Assembly: GCA_010912705.1 (NCBI GenBank)
Contig: POWB01000003.1
Location: 1 to 64,000 of the forward strand
From: Halochromatium sp.
GTDB lineage: Bacteria > Pseudomonadota > Gammaproteobacteria > Chromatiales > Chromatiaceae
Length of the DNA: 64,000 nucleotides
Direction: 5' to 3'
In this document: in pieces, positions 44,764 to 53,488 of the stretch
Position numbering within the stretch: the stretch's first letter is position 1
Layout: every line of letters begins with the position of its first letter
Notes under the pieces: generated by a model
What the model was told of the DNA's origin: nothing
The model's database searches: none
Seen by the model: the letters and a program-made list of their open reading frames with translations, nothing else
Made by a program: the position numbers and the translations under genes

Positions 44764-45318
44764 ATGGCGTTACGCATCAAGAGTCATTGGTGGAATGACG
44801 AGCAACAGCGCTCGCTCAGCGAGATCGGTGGCGCCCTCGCCTTCATCGGCTGGCGAATCGCCGTCGACAAGGCGATCTCGCTGCACTGTGAGCGCTTCGT
44901 CTATCGCGACGACGCCCAACGCCTCGAGGTGATCCAGGAATATCTCGTATTCCTGATCCAGATCGCCGACCGGCTCAGTCATGGTCTGCTCGACGACACG
45001 CAACGCCGTGACCTGATCACCGCCTTCGCGAAGAAACTGGTCGAGCATGTGCAGGACAATAGCCAAGACCTGCTCGGCCCTGGCGACTATGGCTCGCCCT
45101 TCCTGAGCCGACTCAACGCCCGCTCCGAAGAATACGCCGAATTTCAGCTCGACGATGAAGGCCCAACCTACCCCTTCCTGCGCCATCTCGGCTTCGAGAT
45201 CCAGCAGCTCATGGGCCGCGAAGAAGAAAACCGCTGGATCATCGATCAGGTCATGGATAAGGACGGCTGGGATGCCTACAAACGTTTCGCCAATGCCTTT
45301 CAAGATCTCTTCGAATGA
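44764..45318 (+). CDS. Conserved hypothetical protein
   Basis: A 184-residue soluble, acidic, mostly helical protein. Features are WWNDEQQRSLSEIGGALAFI near the start, AVDKAISLHCERFVY, and a C-terminal MDKDGWDAYKRFANAFQDL. It resembles conserved hypothetical proteins of Chromatiales, but I recognise no named domain. It is convergent with the Nei-type gene, six bases apart. Codon use matches the housekeeping genes, so it is likely a core gene. Confidence 0.8.
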   Translation: MALRIKSHWWNDEQQRSLSEIGGALAFIGWRIAVDKAISLHCERFVYRDDAQRLEVIQEYLVFLIQIADRLSHGLLDDTQRRDLITAFAKKLVEHVQDNSQDLLGPGDYGSPFLSRLNARSEEYAEFQLDDEGPTYPFLRHLGFEIQQLMGREEENRWIIDQVMDKDGWDAYKRFANAFQDLFE

Positions 45319-45324
45319 GCAACG

Positions 45325-46137
45325 TCACCGGGCGGCAGAGCCTCTCCCCGCGGCGCCTTGGCAGCGCTCACACCAATAGGTCGAGCGTGGCTGTGCTCCC
45401 AAGATGGCGCGCCGAATCGGCATCGCGCAGTGCAGGCAAGGCAGATCACGACGCCCATAGACCCAGAGATCACCACGCCGATCGCGCTCGAAGCGGGTCC
45501 TGCGCGGGCCGCCCCCCAGATTGGCCCGCAACAGCCTAGCGGCCTGCTCATAGAGGGCAGCCAAGGCCGCATCGCTGAGGCTGCCTAGGGTCGCTAGCGG
45601 CGAGTGCCGTTTAAGAAACAGAAGCTCAGATTTATAGACATTGCCAATCCCTGCCGCGATTCGCTGATCCAGGAGCACATCAACCATCAGGGTTGTCGGC
45701 GACAGCAGCTGCCGTGCCCGCGTCAAGATTTGAGAAGCATCAATCTGCTCACTGATCAAGTCCTTGCCCAGCCGCTGTTGTTGGTCTGCGAGGCGAAAAC
45801 TGCCTTGCTCGAGCCACTCGGCCTCCTTGGCGTTGAAACAGACATAATCCCAATCTGAGGCGCGCAGCAGGATCGAGGCCTGTCGACGCGGCCGGCGCCA
45901 TGGCTCATTGGCACGATAGCGATGCCAGCTCCCATAAAGTCCTAAGTGGCTGCGCAGCACTCGCCCCTGATCCAGGGCAATATAGAGATGCTTGCCCCGC
46001 GCGCGAACCTGCTCGACGCATGCCGGACCTGCGGAGGCACCAAAGGCCGGATGCAGCCGCAGCGACTGGATTGGCTGCCCGGCCAACGCCTGATCCAGAA
46101 ACAGCGCGAGCTTCGTAACGGTGTCACCTTCAGGCAT
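45325..46137 (-). CDS. Formamidopyrimidine-DNA glycosylase/endonuclease VIII-like (Nei)
   Basis: A 270-residue base-excision repair glycosylase/AP lyase. The N terminus PEGDTV provides the catalytic Pro2 and Glu3 of the Fpg/Nei family. A helix-two-turn-helix lies around LLDQRIAAGIGNVYKSELLF, where GIGN(V/I)Y is diagnostic. A C-terminal zinc finger (CLHC, then CERC) follows. It should remove oxidised bases. It is divergent from lpxD, 37 bases away. Confidence 0.93.
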   Translation of the reverse strand: MPEGDTVTKLALFLDQALAGQPIQSLRLHPAFGASAGPACVEQVRARGKHLYIALDQGRVLRSHLGLYGSWHRYRANEPWRRPRRQASILLRASDWDYVCFNAKEAEWLEQGSFRLADQQQRLGKDLISEQIDASQILTRARQLLSPTTLMVDVLLDQRIAAGIGNVYKSELLFLKRHSPLATLGSLSDAALAALYEQAARLLRANLGGGPRRTRFERDRRGDLWVYGRRDLPCLHCAMPIRRAILGAQPRSTYWCERCQGAAGRGSAAR

Positions 46138-46174
46138 CGGTACTCAATCTCCAAGACGACAGAAGGAGACCATC

Positions 46175-47335
46175 ATGGTCCTCGATTTCAATCTGCTCTG
46201 CGACCTGCTCGAGATCTCACCGCCGGAAGCCCCCATGGAGGCCATCGCCCCAGCTGCCCGAGCCGAGTCCGATCCAGCCAACGAGGATCCAGCCGACACT
46301 GAAGCAGCCCGCACCGGGGCAGCCATCAGTCAAGCCAGAGTCAGCGGATTTACCGGCGTCAATACCCTGAGCCTCGCTGGCCCAGGCGATCTCTGCTTCG
46401 CCGAGCATCCAGATCAAGCCGAGGCGGTTCGTGCAAGCCGCGCCGGCGCGGTCATCGTCCCGCCTGACTTCCCGACCATTGCCGGCACTGAGCTGCTCCG
46501 CACCACGCGCCCTAGAGAGCGCTTCTTCAGCATCGCTGAGCGTTTTTTGCCCAGGCGCAGCGCTGCAGGTATCCATCCGAGCGCGGTGATCGAGCCGAGT
46601 GCCAAACTCGCCGATGCAGTCAGTGTCGGGCCGAACGCGGTGATCGGTGCCGATGTCAGCATCGGCCCAGGCTCAGTGATCGGTGCCGGCTCTGTCATTG
46701 AGGACAATGTCCTCATCGGTGCCGACTGTACCCTCGATGCCAATGTCACCATCCAGCGCGACTGCGAGATCGGCAACCACTGTCTCCTGCACTCGGGCGC
46801 AGTGATTGGTGGTGATGGCTTCGGCTTTGTTTGGGACGGCAGCGCGCATCGCAAGGTGCCGCAGCTTGGGCGTGTCGTCATCGAGGATCAGGTCGAGATC
46901 GGCTGCAATTGCTGCCTAGACCGCGCCACGCTCGGCGAAACCCGCATTCGACGCGGCACCAAGATCGACAATCTGGTACAGATCGCCCATAACACCGACA
47001 TCGGTGCCCACGTCATCCTGGTCAGCCAGTCTGGCGTCGCCGGCAGCAGCCGCCTGGGCACGGGCACAGTCGTCGCCGGCCAAGTCGCCATCTCAGATCA
47101 TCTCGAGATCGGCGCCGGTGCGCAGATTGGCGGACAAGCCGGCGTCACCAAAGACGTGCCGGCTGGGGCAAGGGTCTTTGGCACCCCCGCTCGACCGATG
47201 AAGCAGACATTGCGCGAGCTCGCAGCCCTTGCCCAACTCCCCGCACTGAGCAAGGCCGTCAAGGGCTGGCGCGCCGAGCTGATCGAACTGAAGCAACGAC
47301 TCTCCGACCTAGAGCAGACCTTGCACAAGCCCTGA
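46175..47335 (+). CDS. lpxD: UDP-3-O-acylglucosamine N-acyltransferase LpxD
   Basis: A 386-residue LpxD, adding the second acyl chain in lipid A synthesis. The central left-handed beta-helix is made of hexapeptide repeats (I-G-x-x-x-x; about 130-300), and the catalytic His lies in IDNLVQIAHNTDIG. The C terminus is a short coiled coil. The start at 46175 has an AGAAGGAGA ribosome-binding site. The N-terminal domain has an Ala/Glu/Asp-rich insertion (about 14-52) and makes the protein longer than the usual 340 residues. It is isolated from the lpxA/fabZ context, so it could be a second copy. Confidence 0.9.
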   Translation: MVLDFNLLCDLLEISPPEAPMEAIAPAARAESDPANEDPADTEAARTGAAISQARVSGFTGVNTLSLAGPGDLCFAEHPDQAEAVRASRAGAVIVPPDFPTIAGTELLRTTRPRERFFSIAERFLPRRSAAGIHPSAVIEPSAKLADAVSVGPNAVIGADVSIGPGSVIGAGSVIEDNVLIGADCTLDANVTIQRDCEIGNHCLLHSGAVIGGDGFGFVWDGSAHRKVPQLGRVVIEDQVEIGCNCCLDRATLGETRIRRGTKIDNLVQIAHNTDIGAHVILVSQSGVAGSSRLGTGTVVAGQVAISDHLEIGAGAQIGGQAGVTKDVPAGARVFGTPARPMKQTLRELAALAQLPALSKAVKGWRAELIELKQRLSDLEQTLHKP

Positions 47336-47365
47336 GCGGCGTTTTTAGGTGCTTCGCGCTCCGAC

Positions 47366-47391
47366 AAAAAAAAACCCCGCCAAAGGCGGGG
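47366..47391 (-). terminator. Strong intrinsic terminator, minus-strand sense
   Basis: A perfect 7-bp GC stem (CCCCGCC / GGCGGGG) with an AAA loop has a run of nine A residues at its left edge, which is a U-run only when read on the minus strand. The convergent lpxD transcript would not get the U-run. No minus-strand protein gene lies within about 700 bases upstream. Confidence 0.88.
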
Positions 47392-48126
47392 AACACGACA
47401 AGGAGTCAGAGAGCTTCAGCGAAGCTCACCCTGTTCGAGAGTCGTTGAGCGACAAAGTTCGCACCACCCCCCCTTGTAACACCAGATGAAAATCATGGAA
47501 TTGCACCTACACGACATGCTTGGCTGAAAGCGTCCAGGGTCGAGGCGAGCGAGCCCTAGAAATCCAGGTGTGAAACCACCAATTTTGTGCTATGGTTTGA
47601 TGGTCAATGGAGAGGTCTAAACCCGCCGCCGCCCAACCCCTTTCGCGGTATCGGCCCCAGAGGAACACCTATAACCAATGGCACCTCCGGCAATCTCTCT
47701 GCACTCAAACAGCTGTTGGCCGTTGAACCGGTGACACTGTCCGCAAGAAGATGAGCCAGAAGGCCGAAGGCCACTCCTATTTAAGTCACTGGCAGGGCCT
47801 CAGCATTAACCTGGTATAGCGGTGCTGATCGCGCTTAGCAGCTGTCCACCTCCCGCTTGTCGACCCACAGTGGCCCTCAAAACCTGAAGCAGTTGAGGGA
47901 TAGGATTAAGCAACCGGCAGGGCCCCCTTGATCCCAATCCTCCGTGATGAGCATTGTTCTCAGGAGCGGAGCCAGGCCTGAACGGACCCGTAGCTAATTA
48001 ATCGAGTCCCTATCGGAGCCCAAACCCTGCGCGTACTGCGATGACGTTACAAGCACAGGGCTGGGCGACCACTGCGACGCCTCATCACAGCGGCGAACGC
48101 ACTGGTCCCATTCAATGAGGTAGTGA
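47392..48126. other. Long intergenic region, candidate minus-strand small RNA
   Basis: About 735 bases without a convincing protein gene. Just upstream of the minus-strand terminator there is a GAGCTTC-gct-GAAGCTC hairpin at about 47415-47431, followed on the minus strand by the terminator, a structure typical of small RNAs or 3' UTRs. A TTGACC hexamer occurs on the minus strand near 47606 but no good -10 box is seen. The rest (47650-48126) shows nothing recognisable. Confidence 0.45.
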
Positions 48127-48474
48127 ATGAGCGTTAGAATTTCTGGAGACTTTCTTGCGTTGGATAAGCGCATCAAGCGCCTGATCAATCAGCAGGCACA
48201 GGCGATTCAATCCAGCTTCCCTGGCCGCGACTACGAGATCGGGGCACGTATCGCCGAAGAATTTGACCAGCTCAACGGCCACCGAGTCCGCTTCGAGCTC
48301 GTCGTCACCTCGCCCGAGCGACAGCAGATCATCGTCCGTGAGGCGCAAAAAAAGGCCGAGGAATCGATCAAATCCGCCTTCACCAGCCTGAAATCGAAAC
48401 TGCGCCGACTGGGTGCGCGACGACCTCAGCAGGCGACGCCATCCCCCGCGACCTTGCCTGCCGCAAGCACCTAG
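48127..48474 (+). CDS. HPF/RaiA-like ribosome-associated protein (putative)
   Basis: A 115-residue protein. The opening VRISGDFLALDKRIKRLINQ, a central HRVRFELVV strand and the helix AEESIKSAFTSLKSKLRRL follow the beta-alpha-beta-beta-beta-alpha layout of HPF/RaiA (S30EA) hibernation factors. The similarity is weak and the tail is Pro/Ala-rich. A role in ribosome hibernation is an inference. It is followed after 44 bases by the convergent SDR gene. Confidence 0.5.
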   Translation: MSVRISGDFLALDKRIKRLINQQAQAIQSSFPGRDYEIGARIAEEFDQLNGHRVRFELVVTSPERQQIIVREAQKKAEESIKSAFTSLKSKLRRLGARRPQQATPSPATLPAAST

Positions 48475-48518
48475 CAATCACCGCTCGTCGCTCACGCCCA
48501 AGCATCGCTCTCCACATG

Positions 48519-49220
48519 TCAAAGCATTCGGAGAGAGGATAGCCCTGCATCGACCCTGATCACCTGACCAGTCACCAGGCTCGCTTCGGTCAGCAGCCAA
48601 CGCGCGACCCCTGCCAGTTCGGCCGCTGATCCGATTCGCTTGAGTGGATGTCGCTCAGCCGCCGCCTGCTGTTTGTCTTTGCTGCTCAGCAGGCGACTCG
48701 CTAAGGGTGTATCGGTGATGGTCGGTGCAATCGCGTTGACCCGGATCGCTGGTGCCCATTCGGCAGCCAGCGAGCGCATCAGCCCCTCGACCGCGCCCTT
48801 TGCCGCGGCGACCGAGGTATGAAAAGGCATACCGGTACCAACGGCAACAGTACTAAACAGCACCACGGAGGCCTGATCGCTGCGCTTGAGAGCCTCCTGC
48901 GATGCCTGCAGCGCGCGCACAGCACCCATCAGGTTCAGCTCAAAATCCTCCCGAAGCTCCTGCTCGCGCAGGCGAGCAAAGGGCTTCAACCGGATACTAC
49001 CCGGGCAGTAGACCAGGCCATCGAGCCGCTCAGGCAGAGCCTCGCTCGGGAATCGCTCGCTCAGCGCATCCCAGCGGACACCACGGATATTCGCGGCATC
49101 CTGCCCCTTCTCCGGCTCCCGCGACAGCTGTATGACCTGATGGCCCTGCTCTGCGAGCGATGCGACCAATGCAGCGCCGATGCCTGAGCTGCCGCCGATG
49201 ATGAGAGTTGTGTTAGCCAC
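48519..49220 (-). CDS. Short-chain dehydrogenase/reductase lacking the catalytic Tyr
   Basis: A 233-residue SDR-family protein. The cofactor motif is IIGGSSGIGAAL, the NAG-like region and S123 (LFSTVAVG) are present, and so is the C-terminal LTEASLVTGQVIRVDAG. In the active-site helix the usual YxxxK reads V137-A-A-A-K141, so the catalytic Tyr is replaced by Val. The GTG at 49220 is chosen because AAGGAG lies seven bases upstream; a frame-mate ATG at 49259 lacks this. The enzyme may be inactive or use another residue. Confidence 0.82.
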   Translation of the reverse strand: MANTTLIIGGSSGIGAALVASLAEQGHQVIQLSREPEKGQDAANIRGVRWDALSERFPSEALPERLDGLVYCPGSIRLKPFARLREQELREDFELNLMGAVRALQASQEALKRSDQASVVLFSTVAVGTGMPFHTSVAAAKGAVEGLMRSLAAEWAPAIRVNAIAPTITDTPLASRLLSSKDKQQAAAERHPLKRIGSAAELAGVARWLLTEASLVTGQVIRVDAGLSSLRML

Positions 49221-49439
49221 CCTAGGTCTCCTTAAAGCATCTAAACATTGAGAAGACACAGAGAGTCACGGCGCTTCAGCAGCTTTACAACACTCGTTTT
49301 CTAATCAATTAGCCCGTACATTATCTAGACAGCCAGCTCAACACCACAGCCTGAGATGCAGTCGAGCTTGCCTTTGGCGTCAGCCTACCTCAGGTCAGTG
49401 CATGAATGAGCACCTCACCACCCAACCCAGGAGACTCTG

Positions 49440-50375
49440 ATGAAGATTGGAATCATCGGCGGAACCGGCTTTGTCGGCAGCTACATCATCGACGCCTTAT
49501 TGCAGGCCGGCCATGAGCTGCGGGTGCTGCTGCGGCCCGGCAGCGAGCACAAGTTGACCTCGCACCCGAGCTGCACGGCCATCCCCGGCGATGTAGCCAA
49601 CGAGACCGACATTCGCGACTGCCTCAGTGGTACCGAGGCCGCCATCTACCTGATCGGCATCCTGCGTGAGCTGCCACAACAGGGCATCACCTTCGACGCC
49701 ATGCAGCGACGCGGCGCCGAGCGTAGCATCGGCATCGCCGAAGAACTCGGGGTCAACCGCTTCCTGTTGATGAGCGCGAACGGCATCGATTCAGCATCAC
49801 CTGACGATCAAACCCCCTATCAGACCACCAAGCTAGCAGCCGAGGATCGACTCAAGCAGTCGAGCCTGCAGTGGACTATCTTTCGCCCTTCGGTCATCTT
49901 TGGCCCGCCGCGCGGCCGGATGGAGTTCTGCACCCAGCTCAAGGCCGAGCTGATCGACAGTCCCTTGCCAGCGCTACTGTTCTTTGCCGGTGTCTCACCC
50001 TTGAATGCGGGGGGCTTTCGTCTGGCGCCGGTCCATGTCGAAGACGTCGCTGCCGCCTTTACGACGGCGCTGACCCGCGAGGAGACGATCGGGCAAACCT
50101 ACGCGCTGTGCGGACCAGACAGCCCAAGCTGGAAGGAGATCCTGCAGGCACTGGCAACCGCCAGCGGCAAGTCAAAGTTGATGCTGCCGGCACCAGCGTT
50201 GATCCTGGAGCCGGTCGCGGCGGTACTTGGCCGCTTCAGCTGGTTCCCGGTAACCCGCGATCAGCTAAGGATGTTGCTGGCCGGCAATACCTGCAGCGAC
50301 GATGGTCTTACGCGCCTGGGTATTGCGGCTCGGCCATTCGATCAGGCCAACCTGAGCTACCTGGCTAGCGCCTAA
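49440..50375 (+). CDS. NDUFA9-like NAD(P)-binding protein
   Basis: A 311-residue atypical SDR of the complex I NDUFA9/NmrA-like group. It has the cofactor motif GGTGFVGSYII, then LLMSANGIDSA and FRPSVIFGPP, typical of this family. It has a good GGAGA ribosome-binding site. Family members occur widely in phototrophs and may bind quinones or NAD(P) without catalysis. It is divergent from the SDR gene at 48519. The stop codon lies inside a 12-bp inverted-repeat arm. Confidence 0.88.
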   Translation: MKIGIIGGTGFVGSYIIDALLQAGHELRVLLRPGSEHKLTSHPSCTAIPGDVANETDIRDCLSGTEAAIYLIGILRELPQQGITFDAMQRRGAERSIGIAEELGVNRFLLMSANGIDSASPDDQTPYQTTKLAAEDRLKQSSLQWTIFRPSVIFGPPRGRMEFCTQLKAELIDSPLPALLFFAGVSPLNAGGFRLAPVHVEDVAAAFTTALTREETIGQTYALCGPDSPSWKEILQALATASGKSKLMLPAPALILEPVAAVLGRFSWFPVTRDQLRMLLAGNTCSDDGLTRLGIAARPFDQANLSYLASA

Positions 50376-50455
50376 ACCGCGTCTAGAGACAGAAACGTAA
50401 TTTTTCCGCAGCAGGTGCGGTCAAAATTGCACATCCCAAACTGGACGCGGTTTAG
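50372..50455. repeat. Inverted repeat with 12-bp arms
   Basis: The arms CTAAACCGCGTC (50372-50383) and GACGCGGTTTAG (50444-50455) are perfect inverted copies. A smaller CCGCA/TGCGG hairpin lies between them. It could be a large terminator-like structure or a small palindromic mobile element; no T-run follows. The left arm includes the stop codon of the NDUFA9-like gene. Confidence 0.75.
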
Positions 50456-50536
50456 TCATCATCGCTCGCCCGCCGAGGATCGCCCCAGCGTGATCGCATA
50501 GCGATCCTTGTGATTCCTGAGCGGGCGGGCGATCAG

Positions 50537-51016
50537 CTATCGGCTCATCTCATCCGCTGGTCGCCGCTGATCCGGGCGCAGCTTGGGCGTGAAGTAGACG
50601 TCGGCCTCATCCAGATCGACGTCCTTGCCCTCGCTGTCGACCAGCGGCTGATCATAATCCTTCCAACCGGCCACGCCAGTCTGCAACGAGACGACATGAG
50701 TGTAGCCAAGCACCTGCAACGAGTGCGCGGCGAGGATGCTGCGATTGCCGGAGCGACACACCACCACGATCTCGCGATCGCGCGCACGCACCAGCTCAGG
50801 CTCGGTCTCCTCATAATCCCACTCGCAGGCCGACTCCAGGATGCCGCGCGGCACGTTCATCGAGCCGGCGATATGCATGGCGTCGAATTCGGTCGGCTCA
50901 CGCACGTCCAAGATCAAGAGATCAGGATTGGCCTCGAGCCGCTCCTCGAGATCCCAGGGCATGATCTCGCGGACATCGGTCAGACAGCTCTTGATCAGTT
51001 CCAAAAAGTTCTTCAT
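50537..51016 (-). CDS. Rhodanese-domain sulfurtransferase
   Basis: A 159-residue protein with one rhodanese domain (about 15-130). The active-site loop is CRSGNRS with C87, preceded by LLILDVREPTEFDAMHIAGS, the classic rhodanese opening. The acidic tail (about 130-159) is variable. It transfers sulfane sulfur to acceptors such as cyanide or thiols in the cytoplasm. It follows the NarL-type regulator gene by 103 bases and could be read with it. Confidence 0.92.
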   Translation of the reverse strand: MKNFLELIKSCLTDVREIMPWDLEERLEANPDLLILDVREPTEFDAMHIAGSMNVPRGILESACEWDYEETEPELVRARDREIVVVCRSGNRSILAAHSLQVLGYTHVVSLQTGVAGWKDYDQPLVDSEGKDVDLDEADVYFTPKLRPDQRRPADEMSR

Positions 51017-51119
51017 TGCTACTCAGTTGTTTGATTGTGCTAGCTTAGGCGATTGCCGAAACATCCCGGCCCGGATTGCGCCGAAGCGTCGTTTGGCATG
51101 AGATTGATCAGCCATCGCC

Positions 51120-51770
51120 TTATGATCGATCACAGAGCCCCTGCTCGACGGCCAGAACAGCGGCCTCGACGCGCGAGCGCATCTTCAGCTTGCGCAGGAT
51201 CGACTTCACGTGCAATTTCACGGTGCCCTCGGAGATACCGAGCTCGTTGCCGATGGCCTTATTGCTCTGGCCTCCCGCTAGGTGGCAGAGGATCTCCATC
51301 TCGCGCGGCGTCAAGTCCGAGAAGGTCACTGCGGGCTCATCCGCTGGCATCACTGATTCTTGCCGAACCGCGCGCGCTAAAGCGCCAGTCAGCTCGGGTG
51401 CGACGATGGTCTGTCCGGCGATGATCCCTTGCAGCGCCGCCACCAGCTCATCCGGCTCCATGTCCTTGAGCAGATAGCCGTTCACGCCCGCCTGCAGCGC
51501 CTCAACCACATCCTGCTCATCGGTGCTGGTGGTCAGCATCGCGACCCGTCGATCGATGCCCTCGCGCTGCATCTTACGCACCAGATCGATGCCATTCTCA
51601 CCGGGCATCCGCAGATCCATCAGCACCACATCCGGTGCGCAGTCCCGCGCCAGGCGTAGCCCAACATCGCTATCGCCCACCGCGTCGATCACCTCAATCC
51701 CACGCCGCTCCAGCAGTTCGAGCAGGCCGATCCGAAACAGGGCGTGGTCGTCGATCAGCAAGACGCGCAT
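51120..51770 (-). CDS. NarL-type response regulator
   Basis: A 216-residue NarL/FixJ-family regulator. The receiver domain has LLIDDHALFR, phosphoacceptor D52 (VLMDLRMPG) and the conserved Lys (YLLKDMEP). A LuxR-type helix-turn-helix follows (LTPREMEILCHLAGG, then NKAIGNELGISEGTVKLHVK). Its start overlaps the kinase stop by one base, so the two are translationally coupled. The target genes cannot be told from the sequence. Confidence 0.93.
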   Translation of the reverse strand: MRVLLIDDHALFRIGLLELLERRGIEVIDAVGDSDVGLRLARDCAPDVVLMDLRMPGENGIDLVRKMQREGIDRRVAMLTTSTDEQDVVEALQAGVNGYLLKDMEPDELVAALQGIIAGQTIVAPELTGALARAVRQESVMPADEPAVTFSDLTPREMEILCHLAGGQSNKAIGNELGISEGTVKLHVKSILRKLKMRSRVEAAVLAVEQGLCDRS

Positions 51771-53488
51771 CAGCTCACCTGCCCGGTTGCGGCGCTGCGA
51801 GCGCTCGGATTGAAGACCAGCTCGACACGGGTGCCCTCGCCTGGCTCACTCTCGATATGCAACGCCGCACCGATCCGTCGTGCCCGCTCCTCGAGGATCG
51901 ACAGACCGATATGCTCGCCCGGATGGCCACTGCGCCGCGGGGTGCTGAAGCCAACGCCATCATCCTCGATCAACAGCACGTACTCGCCGGTCTGCTCCCG
52001 GGTCAGCAACACACGAACCGTCTGTGCCTGTGCATGCTTACGCACATTGGTTAAGGTTTCCTGGACAATCCGCATGATCTGCAGCTCCTCGGCGGCGGAC
52101 AGGTCGAACGGCCGACAGCCCATCTGAAAGGCGGCATGGATGCCGGTGCGCTGACCAAAGCGGCGGGTGATCTCTTCGAGCGTCGGCACCAGCCCACGCC
52201 GATCCAAGGGCGCCCGAAAGCTGCCGAGCAGCTCGCGCAGCTCACCATGCGCCTCATCGATGCCATTGCGAATCCGCGACAGGTCGGCCCGCGCCTCGTC
52301 CGGGATCTCATGTCCCGAGAGCGCATCCGCTAGCATACGCACTTGCAAGCGCAGGCTGGCCAGGGTCTGTGCCAGCGAATCGTGCAGCTCATGGGCGAGC
52401 GAGCTGCGCTCCTCTAGGATCGATAGGCGCTGCGCCTCATGATCAGAGCGATACTTGGCGATCGCCACACCGATATGCTGGCCGATGGTCGCCAGTAGGT
52501 CGAGGATATCCTCGCGCCGGCTGATCCCAGAGCGTTCGATGAAGATCGAGTAGGCCCCAAGCAGCTCATCATGATGCTTGAGCGGCACGGTCACCACTTC
52601 CAGCTCATCGCTATCGAACATGCGCCGGCCATAGACCCGCGAACAGTAGCGCAGGTCATTGTCGCAGACGATCTCGCCCGGGCAGAGCACGGTGCCACAG
52701 AGACAGAGGTCGACTGGCGCCATATCCTGCTCGCGCACCAGATCATCATTGAGGCCGATCGAGCCGACAAGTCGCGGGCTGCCATCCGGTGCCACCAACC
52801 GTGCTGTGGCCGCACGGCCGTTGACCATCTCCTTTAAGGTGCGCAGAAAGCGCAGGAGCAGTGCGTCTAGACTCTCGGCGCGTGCGATCTCGGCGGCGAC
52901 ATCATAGAGGATCTTCAGCGACGCGGTCTTCTGCGCCAGACGCATGGTTTGCCGCGCCACGCGGGTATCCATGTCTTCGTAAAGATCGGTGAGCTCGGCA
53001 TTCAAGGCACCGATATCGCGTGCCATGGCATCCAGCACACCCACATTCGACAGTGAGCGACTCGCGCCTGGCTCGCCCTGGCAGACCCGGGCGACCGTAT
53101 CCTCAAGGCTGACCAGTGGCATCAGCAGTTGGGTCTTCAGCCGCACCCCGGCCAGGACAACAGATCCAAGTCCGGCCGACAGGAACCCGAGACAGAGCCA
53201 CTTGGGCCAAGCCTCGTTCGGCAGCGCCACATCAAATAACAACAGGATCAGCGCCCCAAGCAGCGCCAATACCACCGTCGCCAAAGGCCAGGCGAGCCGC
53301 GCGGAGATCAGGATCTGGCCGACGCGGCGGGAGGTTTCGGCACGCGAAGGATTGCGCTCAGTGCTTGCAGGCAGCGGTCCGCGCCTAACTTCCGCAACAG
53401 TCTCTGCATCAATCGAGGCATCAATCGAGGCATCAATCGATGCCTCGTGCAAGACGGGGTTAGCGACCGCGTTGGAGCCCAAGCTCAT
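51770..53488 (-). CDS. NarX-type sensor kinase with Cys-rich GAF domain
   Basis: A 572-residue kinase. The N terminus has three SIDA repeats, then two membrane helices (about 62-88 and 97-116), a HAMP-like region and a GAF domain (about 190-345). The H box is AHELHDSLAQT (H369) and the ATPase follows. The GAF domain holds five cysteines (C262, C264, C269, C275, C282) that could form a redox, metal or Fe-S site. It overlaps the exporter gene by four bases and the regulator gene by one base. Confidence 0.9.
   Translation of the reverse strand: MSLGSNAVANPVLHEASIDASIDASIDAETVAEVRRGPLPASTERNPSRAETSRRVGQILISARLAWPLATVVLALLGALILLLFDVALPNEAWPKWLCLGFLSAGLGSVVLAGVRLKTQLLMPLVSLEDTVARVCQGEPGASRSLSNVGVLDAMARDIGALNAELTDLYEDMDTRVARQTMRLAQKTASLKILYDVAAEIARAESLDALLLRFLRTLKEMVNGRAATARLVAPDGSPRLVGSIGLNDDLVREQDMAPVDLCLCGTVLCPGEIVCDNDLRYCSRVYGRRMFDSDELEVVTVPLKHHDELLGAYSIFIERSGISRREDILDLLATIGQHIGVAIAKYRSDHEAQRLSILEERSSLAHELHDSLAQTLASLRLQVRMLADALSGHEIPDEARADLSRIRNGIDEAHGELRELLGSFRAPLDRRGLVPTLEEITRRFGQRTGIHAAFQMGCRPFDLSAAEELQIMRIVQETLTNVRKHAQAQTVRVLLTREQTGEYVLLIEDDGVGFSTPRRSGHPGEHIGLSILEERARRIGAALHIESEPGEGTRVELVFNPSARSAATGQVS
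53408..53443. repeat. 12-bp tandem repeat in the kinase N terminus
   Basis: Three tandem copies of ATCAATCGAGGC, the third with one change, encoding the SIDA repeats of the NarX-type kinase. Confidence 0.93.
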
